From assembly GCF_016648105.1 (NCBI RefSeq), contig NZ_JACVVE010000010.1, positions 1-64,000 of the forward strand: a stretch of 64,000 nucleotides of DNA, read 5' to 3'. This DNA is from Pseudomonas sp. S31. Lineage in GTDB: Bacteria; Pseudomonadota; Gammaproteobacteria; Pseudomonadales; Pseudomonadaceae. Shown piece by piece: positions 40,354-50,303 of this stretch. How positions within the stretch are numbered: the first letter of the stretch is position 1; each line of letters starts with the position of its first letter. A program made the position numbers and the translations under genes. The notes under the pieces are model-generated. The model was not told the origin of the DNA. It saw only the letters and a list, made by a program, of their open reading frames with translations, and searched no databases.

Positions 40354-41856
40354 TCACAGCCAGTAGGTCACCGCCCACCAGCCCAGCCCACCCATCACCA
40401 CGGTATAGGGCAGGGCCATCCAGACCATGCGCCCATACGACAGGCGCACCAGCGGCGCGATCGCCGAGGTCAGCAGGAACAGGAACGCCGCCTGGCCGTT
40501 GGGGGTCGCCACGCTGGGCAGATTGGTGCCGGTGTTGATCGCCACCGCCAGGGTTTCGAAATGCGCCTGGCTCATGCCGCCCTGAAGGAACGCCTGCTTG
40601 ACCTCGGTGATGTAGATGGTGGCGACGAACACGTTGTCGCTGATGGCCGACAGCAAGCCGTTGGCCAGGTACAGCATGCCAGGCTGCTGCTCGGTCGGCA
40701 GGGCCAGCACCCAGGCTATCAGCGGATGGAACAGTTGCTGTTGGTGAATGACTGCGACCACCGCGAAGAACACCACCAGTAATGCGGTGAACGGCATGGC
40801 GTCCTGGAACGCACGGCCCAGGCGGTGCTCGTCGCTGATGCCGGTGAAGGCGGTGATGAGCACGATGACCATCAGGCCGATCAGGCCCACTTCCGCCACG
40901 TGCAGGCCCAGGCAGAGGATCAGGATCAGCGCCGCCAGGCCCTGGACCCACAAGGCCAGGCGTTGGGCTGGCGTGCGCGCCGTGGCGTCCTCGGCGGCAT
41001 GGGCCGCGAGCACCTGGCGTACGGCCTCGGGCAGCCGGGTGCCGTAGCCGAACAGGGCGAAGCGCTCCAGCAGCACGCAGGTCACCAGGCCGGCGGCCAG
41101 TACCGGCAAGGACACCGGTGCCACCTTGAAGAAGAAGTCGCCGAAGTGCCAACCCATCTCATGGCCGATCAGCAGGTTCTGCGGCTCGCCGACCAGGGTG
41201 CAGACCCCGCCCAGGGCGGTGCCGACCGCGCCATGCATCAGCAGGCTGCGCAAGAAGGCACGAAACTGGTCGAGGTCTTCGCGCTGCAGCGCCGGGATGC
41301 GCTGGTCGCTGTCCAGGGCCGTTTCCTCGCGCGGGTTGGTGCCCGATGCGACGCTGTGGTACACCGCGTAGAAACCCACGGCGGCGCTGATGATCACCGC
41401 AGTCACGGTCAGGGCGTCGAGGAACGCCGAGAGGAACGCCGACAACACACAGAACAGCAGCGCCAGTACCGCCTTGCTGCGCACCCCGAGCAGGATCCGC
41501 GAAAACACGAACAGCAGCAGCTCCTTCATGAAGTGGATGCCGGCGACCATGAACATCAGCAGCAGGATGACCGGGAAGTTGTGCTGCAGTTCCTCGTACA
41601 GCGCCTGTGGCGAGGTCATGCCCAGCAGCAGCGCTTCGATCAGCAGCAGGCCACCCGGCATCAGCGGGTAGCACTTGAGCGCCATGCCCAGGCAGAAGAT
41701 GAACTCGAGCACCAGCGCCCAGCCTGCGGCCACCGGGCCAACGGTGCTGAGCAGCAAGGGGTTGAGTACCAGGAACGAGCCGATGAGCGTCTTGTACCAG
41801 CGGGGCGACTGGCCGAGGAAACCTTGGGCCAGCGCGCCGGGCAGGGTGGATGCCAT
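40354..41856 (-). CDS. nhaB: Na+/H+ antiporter NhaB
   Basis: The 500-residue, strongly hydrophobic protein has about 12 membrane segments and NhaB-type sequences such as [20 protein letters not shown] at the start, [42 protein letters not shown] and [15 protein letters not shown] near 430. It exports Na+ in exchange for protons at the inner membrane. Length matches the family. It is probably transcribed with the downstream lipocalin. Confidence 0.95.
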   Translation of the reverse strand: MASTLPGALAQGFLGQSPRWYKTLIGSFLVLNPLLLSTVGPVAAGWALVLEFIFCLGMALKCYPLMPGGLLLIEALLLGMTSPQALYEELQHNFPVILLLMFMVAGIHFMKELLLFVFSRILLGVRSKAVLALLFCVLSAFLSAFLDALTVTAVIISAAVGFYAVYHSVASGTNPREETALDSDQRIPALQREDLDQFRAFLRSLLMHGAVGTALGGVCTLVGEPQNLLIGHEMGWHFGDFFFKVAPVSLPVLAAGLVTCVLLERFALFGYGTRLPEAVRQVLAAHAAEDATARTPAQRLALWVQGLAALILILCLGLHVAEVGLIGLMVIVLITAFTGISDEHRLGRAFQDAMPFTALLVVFFAVVAVIHQQQLFHPLIAWVLALPTEQQPGMLYLANGLLSAISDNVFVATIYITEVKQAFLQGGMSQAHFETLAVAINTGTNLPSVATPNGQAAFLFLLTSAIAPLVRLSYGRMVWMALPYTVVMGGLGWWAVTYWL

Positions 41857-42004
41857 GTATTTGTATCCTTATGATTCAGCGTTGCCGCAAGGTGCCGTAT
41901 TGCCTGGCCTTAGGCAAGGCGGGCAGTCCTGTTTTTGGCACAAGCGCGGCCTGCCGGCTGGGTTAACATCCAGGCCAACCATCTTTCCCACAGGAGTGCC
42001 GCCC

Positions 42005-42817
42005 GTGTCCGATTACACTGCGTTCAAGGTCGAACTGATCGACAACATCGCCCATGTGCAGATCAACCGCCCGGACAAGATCAACTCGATGAACGCTGCC
42101 TTCTGGGAAGAGATCGTCGCCATCTTCCAGTGGGTCGATGACACCGATGCGGTGCGTGCAGTGGTGCTCAGTGGCGCCGGCAAGCATTTCTCCTCCGGCA
42201 TCGACCTGGCGATGCTGGCCTCGCTGGCCGGGCAGATGGGCAAGGACGTCGGCCGCAACGCGCGCCTGCTGCGCAGCACCATCCTGCGCCTGCAGGCCTC
42301 GTTCACCGCCGTGGACAAGTGCCGCAAGCCGGTGCTGGCGGCCATCCAGGGCTACTGCATCGGCGGCGCCATCGACCTGGTCTCGGCCTGCGACATGCGC
42401 TACTGCAGCGGCGATGCGCAGTTCTCGATCAAGGAAGTCGACATGGGCATGGCCGCCGATGTCGGCACCCTGCAACGTTTGCCACGTATCATCGGTGACG
42501 GCATGATGCGTGAGCTGGCCTTCACCGGGCGCCAGGTGGCGGCTGACGAAGCCTTGCGCATCGGCCTGGTCAACCGGGTCTATGATGACCAGGCCGCGTT
42601 GCTCGAAGGGGTCTTTGCCATCGCCCGCGAGATTGCCGCAAAATCGCCGATTGCCGTGGCCGGCACCAAACAGATGCTCAGCTACATGCGTGACCATCGC
42701 ATCGATGATGGCCTGGATTACATCGCCACCTGGAACGCCGCGATGCTGCAGTCCGAAGACCTGCGCGTGGCCGTGGCGGCGCACATGAGTAAACAGAAAC
42801 CGACGTTCGCCGACTGA
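42005..42817 (+). CDS. Delta(3,5)-Delta(2,4)-dienoyl-CoA isomerase-like crotonase
   Basis: The 270-residue crotonase starts at GTG 42005 behind CAGGAG. It has [13 protein letters not shown] in the oxyanion hole and, diagnostically, [28 protein letters not shown]. The acidic residues in these segments (D of ACDM, E of KEVD, D of AADVG) match the three acidic active-site residues of mammalian dienoyl-CoA isomerase (ECH1). It would isomerise 3,5-dienoyl-CoA made during oxidation of odd-position unsaturated fatty acids. It lies alone between nhaB and nudC; 34 bp separate it from nudC. Confidence 0.88.
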   Translation: MSDYTAFKVELIDNIAHVQINRPDKINSMNAAFWEEIVAIFQWVDDTDAVRAVVLSGAGKHFSSGIDLAMLASLAGQMGKDVGRNARLLRSTILRLQASFTAVDKCRKPVLAAIQGYCIGGAIDLVSACDMRYCSGDAQFSIKEVDMGMAADVGTLQRLPRIIGDGMMRELAFTGRQVAADEALRIGLVNRVYDDQAALLEGVFAIAREIAAKSPIAVAGTKQMLSYMRDHRIDDGLDYIATWNAAMLQSEDLRVAVAAHMSKQKPTFAD

Positions 42818-42851
42818 CCGCGCGGGGGACGAGCAGTCAGGAAGCCGCTTT

Positions 42852-43682
42852 ATGTCAGCACGTTGGACTACCGCAGTACTCGACCCGCAAACTCCCGGCG
42901 GCCTGGCCGTCGCCCGCAGCCCGGAAGGGTTTCTGGTGGACGACAACGGTGCGTTGTTCCCTCGCGACTGGCTCAAGCGCCAGGGTCTGGACGTGTTGTG
43001 CGAGCACGGCATCGGCCATTTCGATGGCGAGCCGGTGTTCCTGCTCGAACTGCGCAGCGCCGGCGAGGTGCCTGGGTGCGGCTGGCGCGGGCTACGGGCG
43101 TTCATGCTCGAGGGCGACTTCGATACCTACAAGGTGCTCGGTTATGCCGCGCAGATCGGCACCTGGGCCCGCGAGCACCGTTTCTGCGGCAGCTGCGGCC
43201 AGGCCATGACGCAGATTCACTGGGAGCGCGCGATGCATTGCCAGGCCTGCGACCTGCGCAGCTACCCGCGCATCTCGCCGAGCATGATCGTGCTGGTCAC
43301 CCGCGGCGACGAGATCCTCCTGGCGCGTTCGCCGCGCTTCGTCACTGGCGTGTACAGCACCCTGGCGGGTTTCGCCGAGCCTGGTGAGTCGGCCGAGGAT
43401 TGCCTGGTGCGCGAAGTGCGTGAAGAGGTCGCGGTCGAAGTGAAGAACATCCAGTACATCGGCAGCCAGTGCTGGCCGTTCCCGCACTCGATGATGCTGG
43501 GTTTCCATGCCGAGTACGCCGGTGGCGATATCGTCATGCAGCCAGACGAGATCGAGGATGCCCAGTGGTTCGATGTACGCGAACTGCCACCGTTGCCAGC
43601 GGGGCGCTCCATCGCCCGCCACCTGATCGACCTGTACGTGGCGCGCCGCCTGGGTCAGCCCGAGCCGCTGCTGCCGCGATAG
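42852..43682 (+). CDS. nudC: NADH pyrophosphatase / RNA NAD-decapping Nudix hydrolase
   Basis: The 276-residue protein has a central zinc ribbon ([20 protein letters not shown] then [13 protein letters not shown]) and a C-terminal Nudix domain with the Nudix box [20 protein letters not shown] near 175-195. The [14 protein letters not shown] motif that follows marks the NudC subgroup. It hydrolyses NAD(H) to NMN(H) and AMP and removes NAD caps from RNA. ATG 42852 follows AGGAAG. Length is typical. Confidence 0.93.
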   Translation: MSARWTTAVLDPQTPGGLAVARSPEGFLVDDNGALFPRDWLKRQGLDVLCEHGIGHFDGEPVFLLELRSAGEVPGCGWRGLRAFMLEGDFDTYKVLGYAAQIGTWAREHRFCGSCGQAMTQIHWERAMHCQACDLRSYPRISPSMIVLVTRGDEILLARSPRFVTGVYSTLAGFAEPGESAEDCLVREVREEVAVEVKNIQYIGSQCWPFPHSMMLGFHAEYAGGDIVMQPDEIEDAQWFDVRELPPLPAGRSIARHLIDLYVARRLGQPEPLLPR

Positions 43683-43788
43683 CGAAGTGCCGCACCTGAT
43701 ATTTCTGCCAGTGGGAAGCCTGCTCCGTCCTGCCTAGAATCAGCCATGGACAAGGCAGCGTTCGTGGTTCACACGGCGAGGAGATTTC

Positions 43789-44493
43789 ATGGTCATCGAC
43801 CCACTGGCCATCCGCGAGGCGGTGCAGGTCGAGCGCAGGATCGACGCGCAGAAGGCGCAGGATGCCCCGCGCGGGGCATCCTGCGTGCAAGTGCTGGAAG
43901 GCCCCGCGTCGGTCATCGTCACCGCGCCCCATGCTACCGAAACCTTCCGCGAAGGGCGCTGCCGCATCTCGGACGGGGCCGGTACCGCGGCGCTGGCGCA
44001 CATGCTCCACAACCTGTGTGGCGTAACGGCGATCTACACCCAGTACCGCAGCCCTTCGGACCCCAACTACTACGACGACAACGATTTCAAGGAGCTGCTC
44101 GCCTGGCTCATCGCCCTGCGCCGACCGGCGCTGGTGCTCGACCTGCATGCCAGTCACGACTTTCGGCCCTACGACGTCGACCTGGGCACCCTGCATGACG
44201 CTTCGTTGCACGGGCGCAAGATGCTCAAGGAGGCACTGATCGGCGAGCTGCATGAACACGGGATTGCGGTGCTCTCGGACAACCATTTCGCCGCCAGTCG
44301 CAACGCCACCATCACCCGCTTCGCCTCAGCCCGCGGAGTGCCCACGATTCAGCTGGAGATCAGCAGCACCTGGCTGCGGCCATCCGAGGATGGGCTCATG
44401 GCCCATCGTTTTGCCCAGATGCTGCAGGCCCTGTGCCGCTACGTGCAGCGAGTCGACGAGGGGGCGCAGGCAAGCCGCGAGCTGCAGCGCTAG
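43789..44493 (+). CDS. N-formylglutamate amidohydrolase-like protein
   Basis: The 234-residue protein has the family arrangement VIVTAPHATETFREGRCRIS near 45, a YRSPSDPNYYDDNDF segment, LVLDLHASHDFRPYD with candidate zinc ligands, and IQLEISSTWLRPSEDG near 190. Classical family members deformylate N-formylglutamate in histidine degradation, but no hut genes are here, so the substrate is uncertain. ATG 43789 follows GAGGAG. It converges with, and overlaps by four bases, the TauE-type permease gene. Confidence 0.75.
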   Translation: MVIDPLAIREAVQVERRIDAQKAQDAPRGASCVQVLEGPASVIVTAPHATETFREGRCRISDGAGTAALAHMLHNLCGVTAIYTQYRSPSDPNYYDDNDFKELLAWLIALRRPALVLDLHASHDFRPYDVDLGTLHDASLHGRKMLKEALIGELHEHGIAVLSDNHFAASRNATITRFASARGVPTIQLEISSTWLRPSEDGLMAHRFAQMLQALCRYVQRVDEGAQASRELQR

Positions 44494-45269
44494 GCCTGGC
44501 CGAACCAGTGCTGCCAGACCAGGCGCACGGTCAGGGCCAACACCACACTGATGAACACCGGGCGGATGAACTTGCTGCCGCCGCTGATCGCGGTGCGCGC
44601 GCCAAAGAATGCGCCGACCATCACCGACAAGCCCATGCACAGGCCGACGATGTAGTCCACCTGGCCGGAGGCGATGAACACGGTCAGGGCCGCGATGTTG
44701 CTGACGAAGTTCATGCTGCGCGCCACACCGCTGGCACGGACCAGGTCGATGGGGTAGAGCAGCAGCGTGCTGACCGTCCAGAACGCGCCGGTACCGGGGC
44801 CGGCCACGCCGTCGTAGAATCCCAGGGTGAAGCCCTGCGGCGCCTGCCATTTCTTCTTGATCGGCGCATCGGCATCCAGCGGCGCCTTGGGCGTGCCACC
44901 GAACAGCAGGTAGATGCCGCAGGCGAACACCACCACTGGCAGCATCTTGTTCAGCCATTCGGCCGGCATGTAGTGCGCCACCACGGCGCCGATCAGCGCG
45001 CCGACCAAGGTGCCGAACAGCGCCGGGCGCCACTGCGCCGGGTGGAACAGCTTGCGTTTGTAGTAGGTGAAGCCGGCGGTGGCCGAACCGAAGGTCGAGC
45101 TGAGCTTGTTGGTGCCCAGTACCAGATGCGGCGGCATGCCGGCGGTGAGCAGGGCAGGCGTGGTCAGCAGGCCACCACCGCCGGCGATGGCGTCGATGAA
45201 GCCGGCGACGAAAGCGACCAGGACGAGGATCAGTAAAGTAAGCGGTTCTACGGTGAGTTCGAAAGGCAT
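44490..45269 (-). CDS. TauE/SafE family membrane permease
   Basis: The 259-residue protein is hydrophobic, with about eight membrane segments. The N-terminal VAFVAGFIDAIAGGGGLLTT followed by TPALLTAGMPPHLVLGTNKL is the hallmark of the TauE/SafE (YfcA) family. Family members export or import sulfonates, sulfite or related anions. The GFYDGVAGPGTGAFW repeat near 150 is the second family motif. No sulfur-metabolism gene is adjacent, so the substrate cannot be assigned. It ends overlapping the convergent amidohydrolase gene by four bases. Confidence 0.87.
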   Translation of the reverse strand: MPFELTVEPLTLLILVLVAFVAGFIDAIAGGGGLLTTPALLTAGMPPHLVLGTNKLSSTFGSATAGFTYYKRKLFHPAQWRPALFGTLVGALIGAVVAHYMPAEWLNKMLPVVVFACGIYLLFGGTPKAPLDADAPIKKKWQAPQGFTLGFYDGVAGPGTGAFWTVSTLLLYPIDLVRASGVARSMNFVSNIAALTVFIASGQVDYIVGLCMGLSVMVGAFFGARTAISGGSKFIRPVFISVVLALTVRLVWQHWFGQA

Positions 45270-45379
45270 GGGATTTCAGGCGGGCAGTGGGGCGCGCGGC
45301 AAAGGGCCGCGCTTGAAGCGGTACATGTTAATCCTGGGGCGGGAGGGTTGCCAGTGCTGCTAAAGTCCACGCCTCCGGT

Positions 45380-45468
45380 CTGTGGGAGCGGGCTTGCCCC
45401 GCGAACACCGGCGAAGCCGGTGCCAGCTACCGCGGCGCTTGCTTCGCGGGGCAAGCCCGCTCCCACAG
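45380..45468. repeat. REP-like inverted pair (variant core)
   Basis: Arms at 45380-45405 and 45443-45468 are perfect 26-bp reverse complements with the core CTGTGGGAGCGGGCTTGCCC. This is a second sequence class of the same element seen elsewhere in the window with GTAGGAGCGGGTTTACCC. It lies between the hydrolase gene, ending just 10 bp away, and the TauE gene. Confidence 0.85.
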
Positions 45469-45478
45469 ACGGGGGGCA

Positions 45479-46309
45479 TCAGCTGCGGATGAACGCCAGC
45501 AGGTCGGCGTTGATCACATCGGCATGGGTGGTCGGCATGCCGTGCGGGTAGCCGGCATAGGTTTTCAAGATGCCGTTGGGCAGCAGCTTGGCCGACAGCG
45601 GCCCGGCGTTCTCGTAGGGCACGATCTGGTCGGCGTCGCCGTGCATCACCAGCACCGGTTGGCTGATCCCCTTGAGGTCCTCGGTGAAGTCGGTCTGCGA
45701 GAAGGCGACGATGCCGTCGTAGTGGGCCTTGGCGCTGCCGATCATGCCCTGGCGCCACCAGTTGCCGATCACCCCTTCCGAAGGCGTGGCCCCCGGCTTG
45801 TTGTAGCCATAGAACGGCCCGCTGGGTACATCGCGGTAGAACTGTGCCCGGTTGTTGGCGACCTGGGCCTGGAAGTCGTCGAACACCGACTTCGGCAGCC
45901 CGCCCGGGTTGCCTGGCGTCTGCACCATCAGCGGTGGCACCGCAGCGATCAGCACCGCCTTGGCCACTTTGTCGCCGGGATAGCGGGCCATGTAGCGCAC
46001 CACCTCGCCGCCACCGGTGGAGTGGCCGACGTGCACGGCGCCCTGGATACCCAGGTGTTCGACCACCGCCGCCACATCATCGGCATAGTGGTCCATGTCG
46101 TGGCCGTCCCACACCTGGCTCGAACGCCCGTGGCCGCGGCGGTCGTGGGCCACCACGCGAAAGCCCTGGGCGAGGAAGAACAGCATCTGCGCGTCCCAGT
46201 CATCGGCGCTCAACGGCCAGCCATGGTGGAAATGGATGACCTGCGCATCACGCGGTCCCCAGTCCTTGTAGAAGATCTGAACGCCATCCTTCGTGGTCAC
46301 GTAGCTCAT
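45479..46309 (-). CDS. Alpha/beta hydrolase, non-heme chloroperoxidase type
   Basis: The 276-residue protein starts MSYVTTKDGVQIFYKDWGPR, has HHGWPLSADDWDAQMLFF forming the oxyanion hole and the nucleophile elbow GHSTGGGEVVRYMARYP near 98. VLVMHGDADQIVP supplies the aspartate and PHGMPTTHAD the histidine. This is the cofactor-free haloperoxidase/arylesterase subfamily, which acts as an esterase or perhydrolase. ATG 46309 follows AGAGGAG. It is divergent from the IclR regulator with about 155 bp between, so the regulator could control both sides. Confidence 0.88.
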   Translation of the reverse strand: MSYVTTKDGVQIFYKDWGPRDAQVIHFHHGWPLSADDWDAQMLFFLAQGFRVVAHDRRGHGRSSQVWDGHDMDHYADDVAAVVEHLGIQGAVHVGHSTGGGEVVRYMARYPGDKVAKAVLIAAVPPLMVQTPGNPGGLPKSVFDDFQAQVANNRAQFYRDVPSGPFYGYNKPGATPSEGVIGNWWRQGMIGSAKAHYDGIVAFSQTDFTEDLKGISQPVLVMHGDADQIVPYENAGPLSAKLLPNGILKTYAGYPHGMPTTHADVINADLLAFIRS

Positions 46310-46439
46310 GGTCGCGGCTCCTCTGTACAGGGGTGTCATGGAAGAGCTATTGAGAATAGGAGGTATTCGAGAACGCGCCTGCGCGGCAACGCGTTTAAAT
46401 CGATTCCGTGCGATTATCGCCCGCCTGAGCTATCTAAAT

Positions 46440-46457
46440 TTATCGGTATGGTGATAA
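46440..46457. promoter_or_regulatory. Candidate operator over the iclR start
   Basis: TTATC-N8-GATAA is an inverted repeat ending seven bases before the iclR ATG, in the place where a ribosome-binding site would be. IclR-family regulators often bind palindromes in their own promoter region; autoregulation is inference. Confidence 0.4.
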
Positions 46458-46464
46458 TCCTGTC

Positions 46465-47208
46465 ATGGATGTGAAAGCAGCAGTGCGCGTATTCGATGTC
46501 ATCAACCTGTTCGCCGAAGTGCGACAGCCCATGACCTACAGCGAAATCGCCCGTCGAACCGAAATCCCCCAGTCCAGTTGCCATGCGCTGCTGCAGACCA
46601 TGGTGGCCAAGGGGTTTCTCTACGCCCCAGGGGTCAAGGCAGGCTATTACCCGACCCAGCGCCTGTTGCACGTGGCCCGCGACATCTGCAGCCAGGACCC
46701 ATTGGCCCTGGTGTTCCAGCCGTTGCTGGCAGGCATGCGCGATGCCACCGGCGAGACTGCCGCGCTGGCGGCCCTGGCGGGGAACCGGGTGGTGTACCTG
46801 GACGTGGTCGAGTCGCGCCAGCGGATCCGCTACAGCGACGAGCCGGGCAGCTTCATGTACGTGCACGCCAGTGCGGCGGGCAAGGCGCTGCTGGGGGCGT
46901 TGAGCGACAAGGCGCGTCGGCGCCTGCTCGACAGCTGTGAACCACTGCCGTTGTCCACCGATGGCTCGGTGATCGAGCGCGCCGCCCTGGAACAGGAGAT
47001 CGAGCAGGGCGTGGCTGAAGGCTGGCACCGTTCCACGGGGGAAAACGTCGAGGACGTGGCGGCGCTGGCGCGGGGCTTCCTGATCAACGGCGAACCCTTC
47101 GCCCTGGTCATCGCCGGCCCCAAGGCCAGGCTGCTCAAGCATCAGCAGGTCGTCATCGACGCGCTGCTGCAAACCTACACGCAAATCCCGGCGTCGTTGC
47201 TCGGCTGA
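46465..47208 (+). CDS. IclR family transcriptional regulator
   Basis: The 247-residue protein has the N-terminal winged helix (DVKAAVRVFDVINLFAEVRQ, then YSEIARRTEIPQSSCHALLQ) and the C-terminal effector domain with VHASAAGKALLGALSD near 130 and NGEPFALVIAGP near 210. IclR regulators sense small carboxylic acids or aromatics. It lies upstream of the AtoE / isomerase-like / YciI genes on the same strand, with about 135 bp before atoE, so it most likely controls them. Start ATG 46465 lacks a strong ribosome-binding site. Confidence 0.9.
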   Translation: MDVKAAVRVFDVINLFAEVRQPMTYSEIARRTEIPQSSCHALLQTMVAKGFLYAPGVKAGYYPTQRLLHVARDICSQDPLALVFQPLLAGMRDATGETAALAALAGNRVVYLDVVESRQRIRYSDEPGSFMYVHASAAGKALLGALSDKARRRLLDSCEPLPLSTDGSVIERAALEQEIEQGVAEGWHRSTGENVEDVAALARGFLINGEPFALVIAGPKARLLKHQQVVIDALLQTYTQIPASLLG

Positions 47209-47345
47209 GCGTCCCTGGTGGACGTAGGCGGGTGAGGGCCGGGTATCGAGGAGAGTGACAGCAGGCGCCGGTAGCGCCGGCGACAAAGGTTGCGCTCCAG
47301 GCATCTCGTTACCAACACCACTACAACAACACCAGAGATCCATCC

Positions 47346-48671
47346 ATGCAAAAGATCACTCACTTCTTTACCGAGCTGATGCGTCGGTACCTGCCCGATC
47401 CGTTCGTCTTCGCCATCGGCTTGACGCTGCTGACCATGGTCCTGGCCGTGGTCGTGCAGAACCAGGCCATTACCGCCCTGACCACCAGCTGGGGCTCGGG
47501 CTTCTGGGCATTGCTGGCGTTCACCACGCAGATGGCGGTGATCCTCGCCATGGGTTATGTGCTGGCCACCGCTCCGCTGACCGAGCGCCTGCTCGATCGC
47601 CTGGTGGTGCGTGTCAGCGACCCGCGCATGGCGGTGATCGTCGCCACCCTGGTCGGTGGCATCGGCAGCTACCTGAACTGGGGCTTCGGCCTGGTGGTTG
47701 GCGGCGTCGTCGCGCGCAAGCTGGCGTTGCATGTCAAGGGCGTGCACTACCCGCTGATCATCGCTTCGGCCTACAGCGGCTTCACCCTGTACGGCCTCGG
47801 GCTGTCGGCGAGCATTCCAGTGCTGATCTCCACCAAGGGTCACCCGATGCAGGAACAGATGGGTGTGATCCCACTGTCGGAAACCATCTTCTCGCCGGCC
47901 ATGCTGCTCACCAGCCTGGTGGTCCTGGTGACCCTGCCGTTGCTCAATGCCTGGCTGCATCCCAAGGCTGGCCAGCCGGTCAAGGAACTCGAACGCGGTG
48001 AAGCGCAGGCCAGTCAGGCCGAGCCGGCAGTCGACATCGACGACGGCAATACCTTCGCCAACCGCCTGAACAACAGTCGCCTGCTGAGCTACCTGATTGG
48101 CCTGATCGGCATGGGCTACGTGGGCCTGCACTTCTACGAAGGCGGCTCGGTCGACCTCAACCTGATCAACTTCTTCATCCTGTTCCTCGGCATCATCCTG
48201 CTCGGCACGCCGATCCAGTATGTCGAGAAGCTCAACGAAGGCATCCGCACCATCGGCGGGATCATCCTGCAGTACCCGTTCTATGCCGGGATCATGGCGA
48301 TCATGGCGGCCTCGGGGCTGGTCAACACCTTCTCGCACGCCTTCACCCAGGTGGCCACTCCCGAGACGCTGCCGTTCTGGGGCCTGCTGAGCTCGTTCGT
48401 GATCAACTTCTTCGCGCCCTCCGGCGGCGGCCACTGGATGGTGCAGGGGCCGTTCATGATCGAAGCCGCCAAGACCCTTGGCGCATCCATTAGCCATACC
48501 TCGATGGCAGTCATGCTCGGCAATGCCTGGAACGACCTGGTGCAGCCGTTCTGGATCCTGCCGGCCCTGGCGCTTTCCAAGCTCAAGCTCAAGGACATCA
48601 TGGGCTACACCGTGATCATGATGATCTGGGTCGGTCTGGTGTACGCAGTCGCCATTCTCGCCTGGGCCTGA
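47346..48671 (+). CDS. AtoE-type short-chain fatty acid transporter
   Basis: The 441-residue protein has about 12 hydrophobic segments, starts MQKITHFFTELMRRYLPDPF and contains GGIGSYLNWGFGLVVGGVVA and FFAPSGGGHWMVQGPFMIEAA. This is the short-chain fatty acid transporter (AtoE) family, which moves acetoacetate, butyrate or similar acids across the inner membrane. It is the first structural gene after iclR. The downstream genes are 27 and 12 bp apart, so a single transcript is likely. Its substrate here is unknown because no CoA-transferase or thiolase follows. Confidence 0.88.
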   Translation: MQKITHFFTELMRRYLPDPFVFAIGLTLLTMVLAVVVQNQAITALTTSWGSGFWALLAFTTQMAVILAMGYVLATAPLTERLLDRLVVRVSDPRMAVIVATLVGGIGSYLNWGFGLVVGGVVARKLALHVKGVHYPLIIASAYSGFTLYGLGLSASIPVLISTKGHPMQEQMGVIPLSETIFSPAMLLTSLVVLVTLPLLNAWLHPKAGQPVKELERGEAQASQAEPAVDIDDGNTFANRLNNSRLLSYLIGLIGMGYVGLHFYEGGSVDLNLINFFILFLGIILLGTPIQYVEKLNEGIRTIGGIILQYPFYAGIMAIMAASGLVNTFSHAFTQVATPETLPFWGLLSSFVINFFAPSGGGHWMVQGPFMIEAAKTLGASISHTSMAVMLGNAWNDLVQPFWILPALALSKLKLKDIMGYTVIMMIWVGLVYAVAILAWA

Positions 48672-48698
48672 ACCCGGTTTTCAATCAAGGAGAACACC

Positions 48699-48983
48699 AT
48701 GCTGTTTCTGGTTCACATGATCGTGCAGATCCCGACCGACGCCGACAAGGCCTTCACCGACGCGCTAAAGGCCGAGGAAAAAGCCTTCTCCCAGCAGTTG
48801 CAGCGCGACGGCAAGTGGCGCCACCTGTGGCGCGTGGTCGGCGAATATGCCAACTACAGCGTGTTCGACGTTGGCTCCAACGACGAGCTGCATGAGCTGC
48901 TCAGCGCCTTGCCGCTGTTCCCGTACATGCAGATCAGCGTCACGCCGCTGGCGCAGCATCCGTCCGCCATCGCGGCCAACTGA
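48699..48983 (+). CDS. Muconolactone delta-isomerase family protein
   Basis: The 94-residue product closely resembles CatC: MLFLVHMIVQIPTDADKAF, then EEKAFSQQLQRDGKWRHLWR, VGEYANYSVFDVGSNDELHE and LLSALPLFPYMQISVTPLAQHP. CatC moves the double bond of muconolactone to give 3-oxoadipate enol-lactone in catechol ortho-cleavage. No catA or catB is present, so this may be an orphan paralogue for another lactone. ATG follows AAGGAGA. It stands between the transporter and YciI genes. Confidence 0.85.
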   Translation: MLFLVHMIVQIPTDADKAFTDALKAEEKAFSQQLQRDGKWRHLWRVVGEYANYSVFDVGSNDELHELLSALPLFPYMQISVTPLAQHPSAIAAN

Positions 48984-48995
48984 GGGGCGCCGGTC

Positions 48996-49298
48996 ATGCC
49001 ATACCTGATCGAGACCTTCGACAAGCCCGGCCATGCCCAGGTGCGCGCCCGCGAGCGCGATGTGCACCTGGCGTTCCTCGAGCGCCACAAGTCCTTGCTG
49101 CTGGCTTGCGGGGCCAAGCTCAACGATGACGGCGGCGATGCTGGGGGAGGGGTGTACATCGTCGATGTCGACAGCCGCGAGGCTGCCGAGCGGTTCATCT
49201 CACTGGACCCGTTCAGCGAGGTCGGGTTGTTCGAGCGAGTGACCATCGTTCGCTGGCGCAAGGCTTATGTGGATGGGCAGTGCCGGTTGGGTGGTTGA
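48996..49298 (+). CDS. YciI family protein
   Basis: The 100-residue product has the YciI dimeric alpha/beta-barrel features: MPYLIETFDKPGHAQVRARE, FLERHKSLLLACGAKL, and VDVDSREAAERFISLDPFSE followed by VGLFERVTIVRW. Some family members have weak chlorocatechol or muconolactone-type dehydrohalogenase or isomerase activity; most have no known role. It shares the fold of the muconolactone isomerase gene immediately upstream, so the two may act on the same small lactone or ring-cleavage product. Start ATG 48996 follows GAGGGGC. Confidence 0.82.
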   Translation: MPYLIETFDKPGHAQVRARERDVHLAFLERHKSLLLACGAKLNDDGGDAGGGVYIVDVDSREAAERFISLDPFSEVGLFERVTIVRWRKAYVDGQCRLGG

Positions 49299-49317
49299 GA
49301 CCTGACGGTCAGTGGCT

Positions 49318-50211
49318 TCAGCCCATGGGGTCGAGGCCACGCAGGGCGTCGAGGAACACCTTGACGTTCTCGGACGATTTCTTATGCCGTAGAAATGCTG
49401 CGAACACATCGTAACGTGCGAACTCCAACCCTGGGAGTGCTTCGACCAGGGTGCCGTGCGCGAGATCATCCTCGACCAGGTACCGCGGCAGCACAGCGAG
49501 CCCTGCACCGCCAAGCGCAAGGCTGCGCAGTGACGTCGAGTCACTGACGGTGATACGCGGGTTCACCACCAGCGTGATCTTCTGCCCGCGCCAGTACACC
49601 GGAAAACTGATGACCGGCGCATAGACGCGCTGCGCAAGGCACGCATGCCGGTCCAGTTCAGTCAGTTCGCTCAGTTGGCCGTGGCGTTCGAGATAGACCG
49701 GCGCGGCGCACAGTGCCAAGCCGAACGACGTCAGTTTCTCGTAGCTCACACCGGATTGCTCAGGCGCTGCGAGCCTAACGGCGACATCGTACTCGCCGTC
49801 GAGCAAGTCCACGTAGCGGTCCGAGAGGTCTACCTCGAAACGCAAGCCCGGGAAGCGTGTCGTCAGCTCGGCGATACGTGGCAATACCACGGTCCGGCCA
49901 AAGGAGGATGGCAGAGTCACCCTCAATATCCCCTCCACCTTGCGCAACCCGCTTCGCAGCCGGGCGTCGGCCGAGCTGAGCTTGGCCAACACCTCGCGCA
50001 GGTCGGTGGCATAGCTCGTTCCGGCGTCCGTCAGCGACACGGTTCGCGTGGTCCTCAGCACCAATTGCTGCCCCAACCTCGCTTCAAGATTGGAAACGCG
50101 ACGGCTGATCGTTGACTGGGCGACGCCGAGTTCGCGCGCCGCCGAGCCGAAGCTGTTGCAGGCCGCCACAGCCAGGAAGGCCTCAGCATCAGCCAGTGAG
50201 GGTTTATTCAT
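49318..50211 (-). CDS. LysR family transcriptional regulator
   Basis: The 297-residue protein has the N-terminal winged helix (SLADAEAFLAVAACNSFGSA, then ELGVAQSTISRRVSNLEARL) and an effector-binding domain (VTLPSSFGRTVVLPRI, YDVAVRLAAPE). It resembles the group controlling oxidoreductases and small-molecule efflux. It is divergent from the nitroreductase gene by about 92 bp, the usual arrangement for a LysR and its target. No ligand can be assigned. Confidence 0.9.
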   Translation of the reverse strand: MNKPSLADAEAFLAVAACNSFGSAARELGVAQSTISRRVSNLEARLGQQLVLRTTRTVSLTDAGTSYATDLREVLAKLSSADARLRSGLRKVEGILRVTLPSSFGRTVVLPRIAELTTRFPGLRFEVDLSDRYVDLLDGEYDVAVRLAAPEQSGVSYEKLTSFGLALCAAPVYLERHGQLSELTELDRHACLAQRVYAPVISFPVYWRGQKITLVVNPRITVSDSTSLRSLALGGAGLAVLPRYLVEDDLAHGTLVEALPGLEFARYDVFAAFLRHKKSSENVKVFLDALRGLDPMG

Positions 50212-50303
50212 CCGATCTATGCATAAGTGAAATCGTGGAATCTATATTCTAATCCGTATTTCGCAACTATACGATGAGACATGGACTAAAAAGGAGCGGC
50301 GCC

